This document shows, piece by piece, positions 57,207 through 64,000 of a stretch of 64,000 bases of DNA. Source of the stretch: Leucobacter muris (lineage in GTDB: Bacteria > Actinomycetota > Actinomycetes > Actinomycetales > Microbacteriaceae); contig NZ_CP035037.1 in the NCBI RefSeq assembly GCF_004028235.1, positions 1,612,001 through 1,676,000 of the forward strand, in the 5' to 3' direction. The notes beneath the pieces are model-generated. The model saw nothing but the letters and a program-made list of their open reading frames with translations, was not told where the DNA came from and ran no database searches. Each line of letters starts with the position of its first letter. The stretch's first letter is position 1. Position numbers and translations under genes: made by a program.

Positions 57207-58235
57207 CTATCGACGGCCGAGGCGGCGGTGGAGTTCCGCCCGCACCGTCGCCTCATCCGCGGCGAGCAGGCGCCGCAGCGTCTTCGCCGTGCGTGCCGAA
57301 CGCGCCCGCGCGTACTCGGCGCGCTCCGTGTTCGCGCGATCCGTCCACACGCTCAGATTCACCGCGAGCCGACCGAGCCCCGCGGTGAACACCAGATCGA
57401 TCTCCTCCGGCTCCAGCGCGGAGACGCGCCCCCACCCCTCCGCGACCTCGATGAACGCCGACGTCGGGTCGAGGGAGGATCGCGCACCGTGCGTGCCGGG
57501 AATCGCGAGATCGGCGATTCGCGGCCCCCACACCATGTCGCCGAAGTCCAGCACGCCGGTCACCCGCTCGCTCGCGGTGTCCACGAGAATGTTCGAGTCG
57601 TGCAGATCGTGATGCACGACCTGGTGAGGCAGATCCGCCAGGCGCGGCTCCACCGTCGCGGTGAACCGCGCGAGCGCTTCGTCGACCAGCCGTCGCGCAG
57701 CAGGATCGGTCACCGAATGCACCGTCGCCTGAATCGTTTCGACCGTGCGCAGCAGCTCCCACGGGTGCGCCACCTCGGCCGGAGGGGCCGGCCAATCGGC
57801 CAGCCCCGCAGACACCCGGGCCGCCGCTTCGCCCACGGCACGCATGAGAAACGGCGTCGGAAGCGCAGCGCTCAGCATGAACCCGTCGAGCCATTCCCCG
57901 ACGTGAAGCGCCGCAGGGCCGTCCGAGGTCTCCGCCTCCACCACCTTCTCGCCGCTGAGCGCCGGCACCGAGCGGCCGGTGGGGATGCCGGAGTCGTCGA
58001 GGCGATCCGCTGCCCCGATCCGCCAGTGCGCGAGCACCAGCTCCCGCGGGCTTGACGCACTTGCCCGGAACACGCGTCGTGTGCCGTCGACGAGGTCGAC
58101 GCCGACCACGGTCGAGAGCTCGCTGTGGAGCGGCGTGAGCCCCACCGCCTCGATGCCGTAGTGCTCGCGCAGTAGACGCGTCGACTCGCTGCGGGGAATG
58201 GTCAGCGTGCGGGGTGAAGGATTCCGAGAAGTCAT
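57207..58235 (-). CDS. APH-family phosphotransferase (small-molecule kinase)
   Basis: 342 residues of the aminoglycoside phosphotransferase/choline kinase fold. Catalytic loop QVVHHDLHDSNILVD (Asp210, Asn215) and metal-binding VTGVLDFGDMVWG (Asp230) are intact. Context argues for metabolism rather than drug resistance: it is next to a GntR regulator and a class III aminotransferase of the phospho-lyase-like subgroup, and related APH kinases phosphorylate hydroxylysine or ethanolamine-like amino alcohols before elimination. ATG 58235 has AAGGA about 10 nt upstream. A 13-bp palindrome that matches one before the aminotransferase lies at 58271-58283. Confidence 0.85.
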   Translation of the reverse strand: MTSRNPSPRTLTIPRSESTRLLREHYGIEAVGLTPLHSELSTVVGVDLVDGTRRVFRASASSPRELVLAHWRIGAADRLDDSGIPTGRSVPALSGEKVVEAETSDGPAALHVGEWLDGFMLSAALPTPFLMRAVGEAAARVSAGLADWPAPPAEVAHPWELLRTVETIQATVHSVTDPAARRLVDEALARFTATVEPRLADLPHQVVHHDLHDSNILVDTASERVTGVLDFGDMVWGPRIADLAIPGTHGARSSLDPTSAFIEVAEGWGRVSALEPEEIDLVFTAGLGRLAVNLSVWTDRANTERAEYARARSARTAKTLRRLLAADEATVRAELHRRLGRR

Positions 58236-58270
58236 GCAAACGTCCTTGCGTCGGTGAACATTGAGCCATG

Positions 58271-58286
58271 ATTGGTGATCAATATA
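58271..58286 (-). promoter_or_regulatory. Operator (ATTGGTGATCAAT) with overlapping -10 of the kinase gene
   Basis: The near-palindrome at 58271-58283 differs by one base from the perfect copy at 59114. On the minus strand TATATT (58281-58286) overlaps it and can serve as -10 for the kinase, 45 bp from its start codon. Likely binding site of the local GntR protein. Confidence 0.65.
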
Positions 58287-58328
58287 CACACAAGGGACGC
58301 CCGAGGGTGATCACTATGATGGGCAAAG

Positions 58329-59009
58329 CTACGCGGCGAGGGTCGCCTCGGAGAGGATCTCGAGCACGAGCTGCTCGTAGATGTCGATGTGGGCGAGCAC
58401 CGCGCGCTGCGCCTCGACCACGTTGCGCGCCATGAGCGAGTCGTGAATCACCTGGTGCTCGCTCACCAGCTGCTCGGCCGTGGCGCCGCGCTCTTCCTCG
58501 TCATCGCGGATCATCACGAGCACCATCTCCATCTCCGCGCTCATCTGCTCGTAGAAACCCATGAGCCGGTCGCTGCCCGTGAGCCCGACCACGGCGCCGT
58601 GGAACTGCAGATCGGCGGCGACCGTGCGGCGGGATTCGCCGGCGTGGAGAGCCTCGCGAAGCCTCTCGAAGGCGGCGGTGAGCCGGATGCGGGCCTCCTC
58701 CGAGGCGAAGGGCGCGTTGCGCGCGCCCTCCAGCTCGAAGGTGCGGCGCACCGTGTAGAGATCGCGAACGTCACGCGCTGAGAACGTGCGCACCATGGCG
58801 CCCCGGTGCCGTTCGTGCACGACGAGTCGCTGCTCCGCGAGCAGCAGGAGCGCCTCGCGCACCGTGCGGCGGGACACTCCGAGCATCTCGGTGAGCGCGA
58901 TCTCCCGCAGCCGCGAGCCCTGGGCGATCGAACCCGCGAAGATCATTTCACGGATGCGGCCTGCGGCAAGTTCGGCCGCCGCCGGCGTGGAGGATGTCGT
59001 CTCGGTCAC
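58329..59009 (-). CDS. GntR family transcriptional regulator, FadR/FCD subfamily
   Basis: 226 residues. Winged helix at about residues 12-76: RIREMIFAGSIAQGSRLREI, LTEMLGVSRRTVREALLLLA, RLVVHERHRGAMVRTF. The C-terminal all-helical FCD ligand domain includes LYTVRRTFELEGARNAP, DLQFHGAVVGLTGSDRL and SEHQVIHDSLMARNVVEAQRA, whose Asp/His residues bind a metal and small carboxylate ligands in the family. GTG 59009 follows GGAAGG. It lies between the kinase and aminotransferase genes it probably controls; two 13-bp palindromes flank it. Confidence 0.9.
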   Translation of the reverse strand: MTETTSSTPAAAELAAGRIREMIFAGSIAQGSRLREIALTEMLGVSRRTVREALLLLAEQRLVVHERHRGAMVRTFSARDVRDLYTVRRTFELEGARNAPFASEEARIRLTAAFERLREALHAGESRRTVAADLQFHGAVVGLTGSDRLMGFYEQMSAEMEMVLVMIRDDEEERGATAEQLVSEHQVIHDSLMARNVVEAQRAVLAHIDIYEQLVLEILSEATLAA

Positions 59010-59113
59010 AGTGAGCCTTCCGCTGGAGTTCGAGCAACACCTTATCCGAAGTGGTGAGCAACCCGGGCGCGCTCGCCTTGACGGCCGCAGGGAATCATGC
59101 CACCCTGGCAATG

Positions 59114-59132
59114 ATTGATGATCAATTATTCT
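59114..59132 (+). promoter_or_regulatory. Operator (ATTGATGATCAAT) and -10 of the aminotransferase gene
   Basis: Perfect 13-bp palindrome ATTGAT-G-ATCAAT at 59114-59126, directly followed by TATTCT (59127-59132) as -10, 13 nt before the GTG start. It matches 58271-58283 at 12 of 13 positions. A second inverted repeat (TGCCA-CCC-TGGCA) lies just upstream and may belong to the gntR promoter. Confidence 0.7.
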
Positions 59133-59145
59133 GAGAGGAGTTGCG

Positions 59146-60495
59146 GTGGCCACCACGCGCAGGCAGTCCGGAGTTCACATGGCGAACGCATACGATCCCG
59201 CGACCGGGGCGGGGCTCGACCCCGCCACACAACGCCTGCTCGACCGTCGCGACCGCGTGCTCGGCCCCTCCTACCGGCTCTTCTACCGCGAACCCGTGGC
59301 GGTGCAGAGCGCAGAGGGGCTCTGGCTGCGCGGCATGGACGGCCGCGCCTACCTCGACGCGTACAACAACGTTCCCGCCATCGGCCACAGTCATCCCGCG
59401 GTCACCGCAGCGGTCGGCGCCCAGATCGCCACGCTCAACACCCACACCCGCTACCTCACCGACCCCGTCGTCGACTACGCCGAGCGCATCGTCGCCAAGT
59501 TTCCCGCCCCTCTCGAGCGGGTGACCTTCGCGTGCACGGGGAGCGAGGCGGTCGATCTTGCGATCCGGACCGCCCAGTACGGCACCGGCAATCGGGGTCT
59601 CATCGTCACCGAGCACGCGTACCACGGCACGACCCACGCCGCCGCTCAAGTCTCGCCGTCGCTGGGACCGAACAACCCGGTCGGAGACCACGTCGCGCTC
59701 ATCCCATCGATCGACACCGCGCGCGCACCTGCCCACGAGGTCGCAACGCGGCTGCTCGACTCCGTGAGCGCCGCGATCGCCGACCTCAACGAACGCGGTC
59801 ACGGGGTCGCAGCCGTTATTCTCGACTCGGTCTTCTCGAGCGACGGGGTGCAGGTCGAGCCCGCCGGGTTCCTCGCCCCCGTCGTGCAGGCCGTGCACGA
59901 TGCCGGGGGGCTCTACATCGCCGACGAGGTGCAGCCCGGATTCGGGCGCACCGGTGAGTGGTGGGGCTTTCAACGCCACGGCATCGTGCCCGACCTCGTC
60001 GTGCTCGGCAAGCCGATGGGCAACGGGGTACCCATCTCCGCAGTCGTCGGCACGGTCGCCGCGCAAGAGAGGTTCGGCTCCGAGGTGCGGTACTTCAACA
60101 CGTTCGGCGGCAACCCGGTGAGCATCGCCGCCGCCACCGCCGTGCTCGACGTGATCGAGCAGGACGGCCTCGTCGAACACGCCGCCAGGGTCGGGGGAGA
60201 GCTGCTCTCGGGCCTGCAGTCGCTCATGGGCGATTACGAGCGCATCACCGATGTGCGCGGTGCGGGACTGTTCCTGGCGGCCGACCTGGGCAGCCGCGAC
60301 GCCGGGCTCAGCCCGGACCCCGAACTCGCGGCTCGTGTCGTGAACGCCCTGCGCGACGAAGGAGTGCTGATCAGCGCGTCCGGCCCGGCCGCGGCCACAC
60401 TCAAGATCCGCCCACCGCTGCCGTTCACCTCGAACCACGCAGACCTGCTGCTCGAAAAACTCGAGCTGGTGCTGCGTCGCGAGACGCGCGCGTAG
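59146..60495 (+). CDS. Class III aminotransferase, phospho-lyase-like (AGXT2L) subgroup
   Basis: 449 residues. PLP-binding Lys289 in VVLGKPMGNGVPISAVVG, cofactor contacts CTGSEAVDLAI (GSE 132-134), HAYHGTTHAA and IADEVQPGFGRTG. The N-terminal LGPSYRLFYREP and LDAYNNVPAIGHSHP, then LNTHTRYL, are typical of the AGXT2L branch, whose characterised members eliminate phosphate from phosphoethanolamine or 5-phosphohydroxylysine; other members are true transaminases. Next to an APH kinase this suggests kinase then phospho-lyase action on a hydroxy-amine. GTG 59146 has AGGAG 5 nt upstream. Under probable GntR control. Confidence 0.88.
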   Translation: MATTRRQSGVHMANAYDPATGAGLDPATQRLLDRRDRVLGPSYRLFYREPVAVQSAEGLWLRGMDGRAYLDAYNNVPAIGHSHPAVTAAVGAQIATLNTHTRYLTDPVVDYAERIVAKFPAPLERVTFACTGSEAVDLAIRTAQYGTGNRGLIVTEHAYHGTTHAAAQVSPSLGPNNPVGDHVALIPSIDTARAPAHEVATRLLDSVSAAIADLNERGHGVAAVILDSVFSSDGVQVEPAGFLAPVVQAVHDAGGLYIADEVQPGFGRTGEWWGFQRHGIVPDLVVLGKPMGNGVPISAVVGTVAAQERFGSEVRYFNTFGGNPVSIAAATAVLDVIEQDGLVEHAARVGGELLSGLQSLMGDYERITDVRGAGLFLAADLGSRDAGLSPDPELAARVVNALRDEGVLISASGPAAATLKIRPPLPFTSNHADLLLEKLELVLRRETRA

Positions 60496-60576
60496 CACCG
60501 AGTTCTCAGGGCACACACGCCAGCGTTTGCGAGATCCGCGAGGGCACTGCGCGAGATCCCGGGGGAACGCACGAAG

Positions 60577-60600
60577 AAGGCCCCTCCGAGGAGGGGCCTT
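60577..60600 (-). terminator. Terminator after the tRNA Gly-Cys-Val cluster
   Basis: 10-bp stem AAGGCCCCTC/GAGGGGCCTT with loop CGAG, immediately beyond the tRNA-Val(GAC) 3' end; it could also end the aminotransferase mRNA from the other side. Confidence 0.8.
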
Positions 60601-60604
60601 GCCG

Positions 60605-60676
60605 TGCGCGATACTGGGATCGAACCAGTGACCTCTTCCGTGTCAGGGAAGCGCGCTACCGCTGCGCCAATCGCGC
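60605..60676 (-). tRNA. tRNA-Val (anticodon GAC)
   Basis: Acceptor GCGCGAT/ATCGCGC, anticodon stem CTTCC/GGAAG with loop CTGACAC (anticodon GAC), T-loop TTCGATC. No CCA encoded. Third and last of a three-tRNA minus-strand cluster. Confidence 0.96.
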
Positions 60677-60703
60677 CTGTTGAGGCTATTGAATTATACG
60701 GCG

Positions 60704-60774
60704 AGGTGGCGACGGGATTCGAACCCGTGTATACGGCTTTGCAGGCCGCTGCCTCGCCTCTCGGCCACGCCACC
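60704..60774 (-). tRNA. tRNA-Cys (anticodon GCA)
   Basis: Acceptor GGTGGCG/CGCCACC with discriminator U as usual for tRNA-Cys; anticodon loop CTGCAAA (GCA); T-loop TTCGAAT. 71 nt, no CCA encoded. Confidence 0.96.
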
Positions 60775-60822
60775 GTGGTGGTGGTTGACACCACAAGCGG
60801 CCGAGATGAACTCGGCCACTGG

Positions 60823-60895
60823 AGCGGATGACGAGACTCGAACTCGCGACCCTCACCTTGGCAAGGTGATGCGCTACCAACTGCGCTACATCCGC
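60823..60895 (-). tRNA. tRNA-Gly (anticodon GCC)
   Basis: Acceptor GCGGATG/CATCCGC, anticodon stem CACC/GGTG with loop TTGCCAA (GCC), T-loop TTCGAGT. A CCA is encoded at 60820-60822, unlike the neighbouring tRNAs. First gene of the cluster. Confidence 0.95.
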
Positions 60896-61082
60896 ACGAT
60901 CGCCCCGCTTCGCGTTTCCGCTGCCGTGGCGACCTGAACAACTATATGCGGGTCGGGTGTGCGACGCAAATCAGGCCCGGACGCCCGGGCGCGCCGCCTG
61001 CACCCGCTTGGGTTTTGTCTCGTTTTCTCTTCATTCGTCGTCTTTCGGGGCGGTAATCCACCCCCGGCGGGTGGAGTGCCGC

Positions 61083-61088
61083 TAGCGT
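61083..61088 (+). promoter_or_regulatory. -10 element (TAGCGT) for leaderless HExxH protein gene
   Basis: TAGCGT, 7 nt, then ATG 61096. Confidence 0.55.
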
Positions 61089-61095
61089 TATCTGC

Positions 61096-62115
61096 ATGGG
61101 GAAGCGCGGGCGGTCGGCTCTGAAACGGGGGATCGGCCTCTTGTGCGTGCTGCTGGTGGCCGCCGCCGCGGTGTTCGCGTTCTCGCACCGGCAGGAGATC
61201 CGCGATCACTTCGCGGCGGCGGGGTTCGACCCGGATCCTCGGGTGGTGGAGGTGATGGGGGAGCTCGCGCTCACCTCGTCGGGTGAACGCGTGTTCCTGG
61301 CGACGCAGCCGACGATCGACGGCAGTCAGAACTTCAACGAGCAGTGCTCGGAGGTCGATCATTCCGAGCACGGCCACGTGCTCGGCTGTTACACGGGCGA
61401 GCGCATCCACCTGTTCGACGTGACCGATGATCGGGTGGAGGGCATCGTCGAGGTCACCGCCGCGCACGAGCTGCTGCACGCGACCTACGCGCGGCTGGGC
61501 GAGGGCGACCGTGCGATGCTCGCCCCGCGGCTGCGCACGGCGTACGAGGAGCTGGCCGAGCAGGATCCGCGCCTGCGGGAGCGCATGGAGGTGTACGAGC
61601 ACCTGTCGGAGGCGGCCTTCGCGAACGAGCTGCACTCGGTGCTCGGCACGGAGGTGCGCGAGCTGCCGGATTGGCTCGAGGAGCACTATGCGCAGTGGTT
61701 CGAGGATCGGGGTGCGCTCGTGGACATCTTCGAGACGTACCACTCGGTGTTCGTCGACCTGCAGCAGCAGGCCGAGAGCCTGGAGACCGAGATGACGGCG
61801 CTGCGGGGCGACATCGAGGCGCGCAAGGCGGCGTACGACGACGAGGTTCGGCGCTTCAACGAGGACGCCGCCGAGTTCGGCGCCCGCAACGAGCGCTACG
61901 AGTTCTCGGACGCGCCCGAGGAGTTCGACCGCATTCGCGACGAGCTCGCGCAGCGACGGGATGCGCTCGAGCAGACGCTCGCGACGCTGCAGGCCGACAT
62001 CGACTACTACAACGGGCTCGGCGCGCAGCTCAAGCAGTTGGGCGAGCTCAGCTCGGAACTCGACCAGCAGCTCAACAGCGACCTCGCCCCGGTGACGACA
62101 CGCCCGAGCGATTGA
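61096..62115 (+). CDS. Membrane-anchored HExxH (zincin-like) coiled-coil protein
   Basis: 339 residues. A single N-terminal helix (about 11-29, LLCVLLVAAAAVFAFS) after a basic start suggests export with the bulk outside. The extracytoplasmic domain contains TAAHELLHATYARLG (His124-Glu125, His128), the zinc-metallopeptidase core, with Glu178 in ANELHSVLG as a possible third ligand. Two cysteines (Cys84, Cys98) in the segment EQCSEVDHS to GCYTG could form a disulfide. Residues about 220-325 are a coiled coil. No named family recognised; peptidase activity is inferred only. Leaderless ATG 61096. Confidence 0.7.
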   Translation: MGKRGRSALKRGIGLLCVLLVAAAAVFAFSHRQEIRDHFAAAGFDPDPRVVEVMGELALTSSGERVFLATQPTIDGSQNFNEQCSEVDHSEHGHVLGCYTGERIHLFDVTDDRVEGIVEVTAAHELLHATYARLGEGDRAMLAPRLRTAYEELAEQDPRLRERMEVYEHLSEAAFANELHSVLGTEVRELPDWLEEHYAQWFEDRGALVDIFETYHSVFVDLQQQAESLETEMTALRGDIEARKAAYDDEVRRFNEDAAEFGARNERYEFSDAPEEFDRIRDELAQRRDALEQTLATLQADIDYYNGLGAQLKQLGELSSELDQQLNSDLAPVTTRPSD

Positions 62116-62231
62116 GCCCCGGCGCGGGTGCGAGCCGCGAGATCACGCGGTTCGCTCTGCGGGTGGCACGGAGGCCCCTCGATCCGTGTATTATCGTTCG
62201 GGTTGGCACGGATCGCTGATCCGGATCACGC

Positions 62232-62304
62232 GGGCGATTGGCGCAGTTGGTAGCGCGCTTCCTTCACACGGAAGAGGTCATCAGTTCGAGTCTGGTATCG
62301 CCCA
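62232..62304 (+). tRNA. tRNA-Val (anticodon CAC)
   Basis: Acceptor GGGCGAT/ATCGCCC, anticodon stem CTTCC/GGAAG with loop TTCACAC (CAC), T-loop TTCGAGT. A TATTAT -10 box lies at 62189-62194. No CCA encoded. Confidence 0.96.
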
Positions 62305-62312
62305 CCGCAGGC

Positions 62313-62342
62313 CGGAGGCCCCCGAGCAATCGGGGGCCTCCG
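62313..62342 (+). terminator. Terminator of tRNA-Val(CAC)
   Basis: Perfect 13-bp stem CGGAGGCCCCCGA/TCGGGGGCCTCCG with loop GCAA, followed by TCGTTT. Confidence 0.85.
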
Positions 62343-62372
62343 TCGTTTCAGGGGGTGCGGCGCCTCACCCAT

Positions 62373-62378
62373 TAGAAT
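62373..62378 (+). promoter_or_regulatory. -10 element (TAGAAT) upstream of thrS
   Basis: TAGAAT fits the consensus well; it gives a short leader of roughly 30 nt with no room for a T-box. Confidence 0.45.
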
Positions 62379-62417
62379 CGTGGGGTTAGTGCTTCCGTCT
62401 CGAAGGAGTGTGCCCCA

Positions 62418-64000
62418 GTGGCCGATGGCTTCTCCCTGTTCACCGATCGCTCGATCGTCGCAATGCGCGTCAACGGCGAGCTCAAGGATCTCGCGGCGAC
62501 GGTCACCGAGACGGACACGGTCGAGCCGGTCGCGATCGACTCGCAGGACGGGCTGAACATTCTGCGCCACTCCGCGGCGCACGTGCTCGCACAGGCGGTC
62601 CAGCGCATCAACCCCGAGGCGAAGCTCGGCATCGGCCCGCCCATCACCGACGGCTTCTACTACGACTTCGATCCGGCTGAGCCGTTCACCCCCGAAGATC
62701 TCAAGGCGATCTCGTCCGAGATGCAGAAGATCGTGAAGCAGGGGCAGCGCTTCGTGCGCCGTGTGGTGACCGAGGCCGAGGCCCGCGAGGAGCTGGCGAA
62801 CGAGCCGTACAAGCTCGAACTCATCGGCCTCAAGGGCGGTGCGGATCAGGGCTCCGACAACGAGAGCGTCGAGGTCGGCGGAACAGAGCTCACCATCTAC
62901 GACAACGTCGATCCGAAGACCGGCGAGCTGTGCTGGAAGGATCTGTGCCGCGGCCCGCACGTGCCGAGCACCCGGGTGATCGGCAACGGCTGGGCGCTCA
63001 TGCGCTCGGCGGGCGCCTACTGGCGCGGCAGCGAGAAGAACCCGATGCTGCAGCGCATCTACGGCACGGCGTGGCCCACGAAGGACGAGTTGCGCGAGTA
63101 CCAGACCCGTCTCGAGGAGGCCGCGAAGCGCGACCACCGCAAGCTGGGCGTCGAGCTCGACCTGTTCAGCTTCCCCGACGAGATCGGCTCGGGTCTCGCG
63201 GTGTTCCACCCGAAGGGCGGCATCATCCGCCACGAGATCGAGACGTTCATGCGCAGCGAGCTGCTGAAGAACGGCTACGAGGTGGTCAACAGCCCGCACA
63301 TCACCAAGGGCACGCTGTTCGAGACGAGCCAGCACCTCAATTGGTACAAGGAGGGCATGTTCCCGGCGATGCACCTCGACGAGGTGACCGACGGCGAGGG
63401 CCACGTGGTCAAGCAGGGCCAGGACTACTACTTGAAGCCCATGAACTGCCCGTTCCACAACCTCATCTTCCGGGCGCGTGCGCGCAGCTATCGCGAGCTG
63501 CCGCTGCGCCTCGCCGAGTTCGGCACGGTGTACCGCTACGAGAAGAGCGGCACGCTGTCGGGTCTCACCCGCGTGCGCGGGCTCACGCAGGACGATGCGC
63601 ACATCTACGTCACCGACGAGCAGGTGAAGGACGAGATCAAGCGCCAGCTCGAGTTCGTGTTCGCGACGCTGCGCGCCTACGGCCTCGACGACTTCTACCT
63701 CGAGCTTTCGACGCGGGATCCCGAGAAGTCGGTGGGCACCGAGGAGCAGTGGGCGGTCGCCGAACAGACGCTGCGCGAGGTGGGCGAGGAGTCGGGTCTC
63801 GAGCTCGTCGCCGATCCCGGCGGTGCGGCGTTCTACGGCCCGAAGATCTCGGTGCAGGCCCGCGACGCGATCGGCCGCACCTGGCAGCTGTCGACCGTGC
63901 AGCTCGACTTCAACCAGCCCGAGCTGTTCGAACTCGAATACGCTGCGGACGACGGCACCCGCAAGCAGCCGGTGATGATCCACCGCGCGCTGCTCGGCTC
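62418..64000 (+). CDS. thrS: Threonyl-tRNA synthetase (5' part)
   Basis: About 527 residues are visible before the right edge. Order: a short N-terminal TGS-like region ([17 protein letters not shown]), the editing domain with [15 protein letters not shown] and [12 protein letters not shown], then the class II catalytic core: [17 protein letters not shown] (motif 1 region), zinc Cys in [13 protein letters not shown], motif 2 [22 protein letters not shown] and DDAHIY. It charges tRNA-Thr and clears Ser-tRNA-Thr. GTG 62418 has AAGGAG 9-15 nt upstream. The C-terminal anticodon domain lies outside the window. Confidence 0.95.
   Translation, partial: MADGFSLFTDRSIVAMRVNGELKDLAATVTETDTVEPVAIDSQDGLNILRHSAAHVLAQAVQRINPEAKLGIGPPITDGFYYDFDPAEPFTPEDLKAISSEMQKIVKQGQRFVRRVVTEAEAREELANEPYKLELIGLKGGADQGSDNESVEVGGTELTIYDNVDPKTGELCWKDLCRGPHVPSTRVIGNGWALMRSAGAYWRGSEKNPMLQRIYGTAWPTKDELREYQTRLEEAAKRDHRKLGVELDLFSFPDEIGSGLAVFHPKGGIIRHEIETFMRSELLKNGYEVVNSPHITKGTLFETSQHLNWYKEGMFPAMHLDEVTDGEGHVVKQGQDYYLKPMNCPFHNLIFRARARSYRELPLRLAEFGTVYRYEKSGTLSGLTRVRGLTQDDAHIYVTDEQVKDEIKRQLEFVFATLRAYGLDDFYLELSTRDPEKSVGTEEQWAVAEQTLREVGEESGLELVADPGGAAFYGPKISVQARDAIGRTWQLSTVQLDFNQPELFELEYAADDGTRKQPVMIHRALLG

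Noticed and set aside
57207..58235. Aminoglycoside resistance gene
   Set aside because: Only the kinase fold is shared. Neighbouring PLP enzyme and GntR regulator with shared operators point to catabolism, and no resistance-specific signature was seen.
62305..62417. T-box leader for thrS
   Set aside because: Most of the space is the tRNA-Val terminator, and the likely leader after the TAGAAT box is only about 30 nt, too short for a T-box.

Overview
The window is about 64 kb of high-GC chromosome from an actinobacterium. Actinobacterial core genes (sepH, DUF3000, DUF3093, DUF3159, DUF3710, DUF4191, DUF4193, DUF7455, glnE, aceE-type PDH, a primary sigma factor with a Lys/Ala-rich N-terminus) and gene order point to the family Microbacteriaceae. 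A Leucobacter-like genus is my best guess, but that is inference. Many genes lack a ribosome binding site and instead have a TANNNT hexamer 6-8 nt before ATG or GTG, the usual mark of leaderless mRNAs in this phylum. It is a stable core region: no IS element, prophage, CRISPR array or defence island was seen.

Layout. 1-11 kb: start of aceE (reverse), peroxiredoxin, tRNA-Val, glutathione peroxidase, flavin reductase, MFS exporter, metallo-hydrolase, universal stress protein, a long GapB-type GAPDH, then the methionine importer metQ-metN-metI and a NIF3 protein. 11-20 kb: zinc-ribbon/coiled-coil protein, RNase P RNA, map, then a nitrogen block glnA2-glnE-glnA1 with a previously unlisted leaderless 25-aa peptide gene between glnE and glnA1. 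20-28 kb: RDD, DUF4191, a 640-bp stretch where lipB-lipA lie in related genomes, the shared E2 (aceF/sucB), lpdA, PAC2, sigA. 28-36 kb: topoisomerase IV parE, a ykkC-type (guanidine-I like) riboswitch with its EamA transporter, parC sharing an interlocked divergent promoter with a phosphodiesterase gene, and sepH.

36-50 kb: small actinobacterial families, dut, aconitase with a palindromic operator and tandem hairpin repeats, dxs, the beta-oxidation pair fadA-fadB, RNase D and DUF3000. 50-57 kb: a frameshifted alpha/beta hydrolase, zapE, a PemK-like protein next to an MT0933-type small protein, several membrane proteins and CsbD. 57-60.5 kb: a likely catabolic module of an APH-family small-molecule kinase, a GntR/FCD regulator and a class III aminotransferase of the phospho-lyase-like subgroup. 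Two matching 13-bp palindromes sit at its two outward promoters. 60.6-64 kb: tRNAs Val, Cys, Gly and Val, a membrane HExxH protein and the start of thrS.

The genes cover central carbon flow (PDH parts aceE, E2 and lpdA; aconitase; gluconeogenic-type GAPDH; beta-oxidation), nitrogen assimilation with adenylylation control, redox defence, chromosome topology and division. The most promising leads are the riboswitch-transporter pair, the acidic 25-aa peptide beside glnA1, the kinase/GntR/aminotransferase module with its operators, and the interlocked parC promoter.
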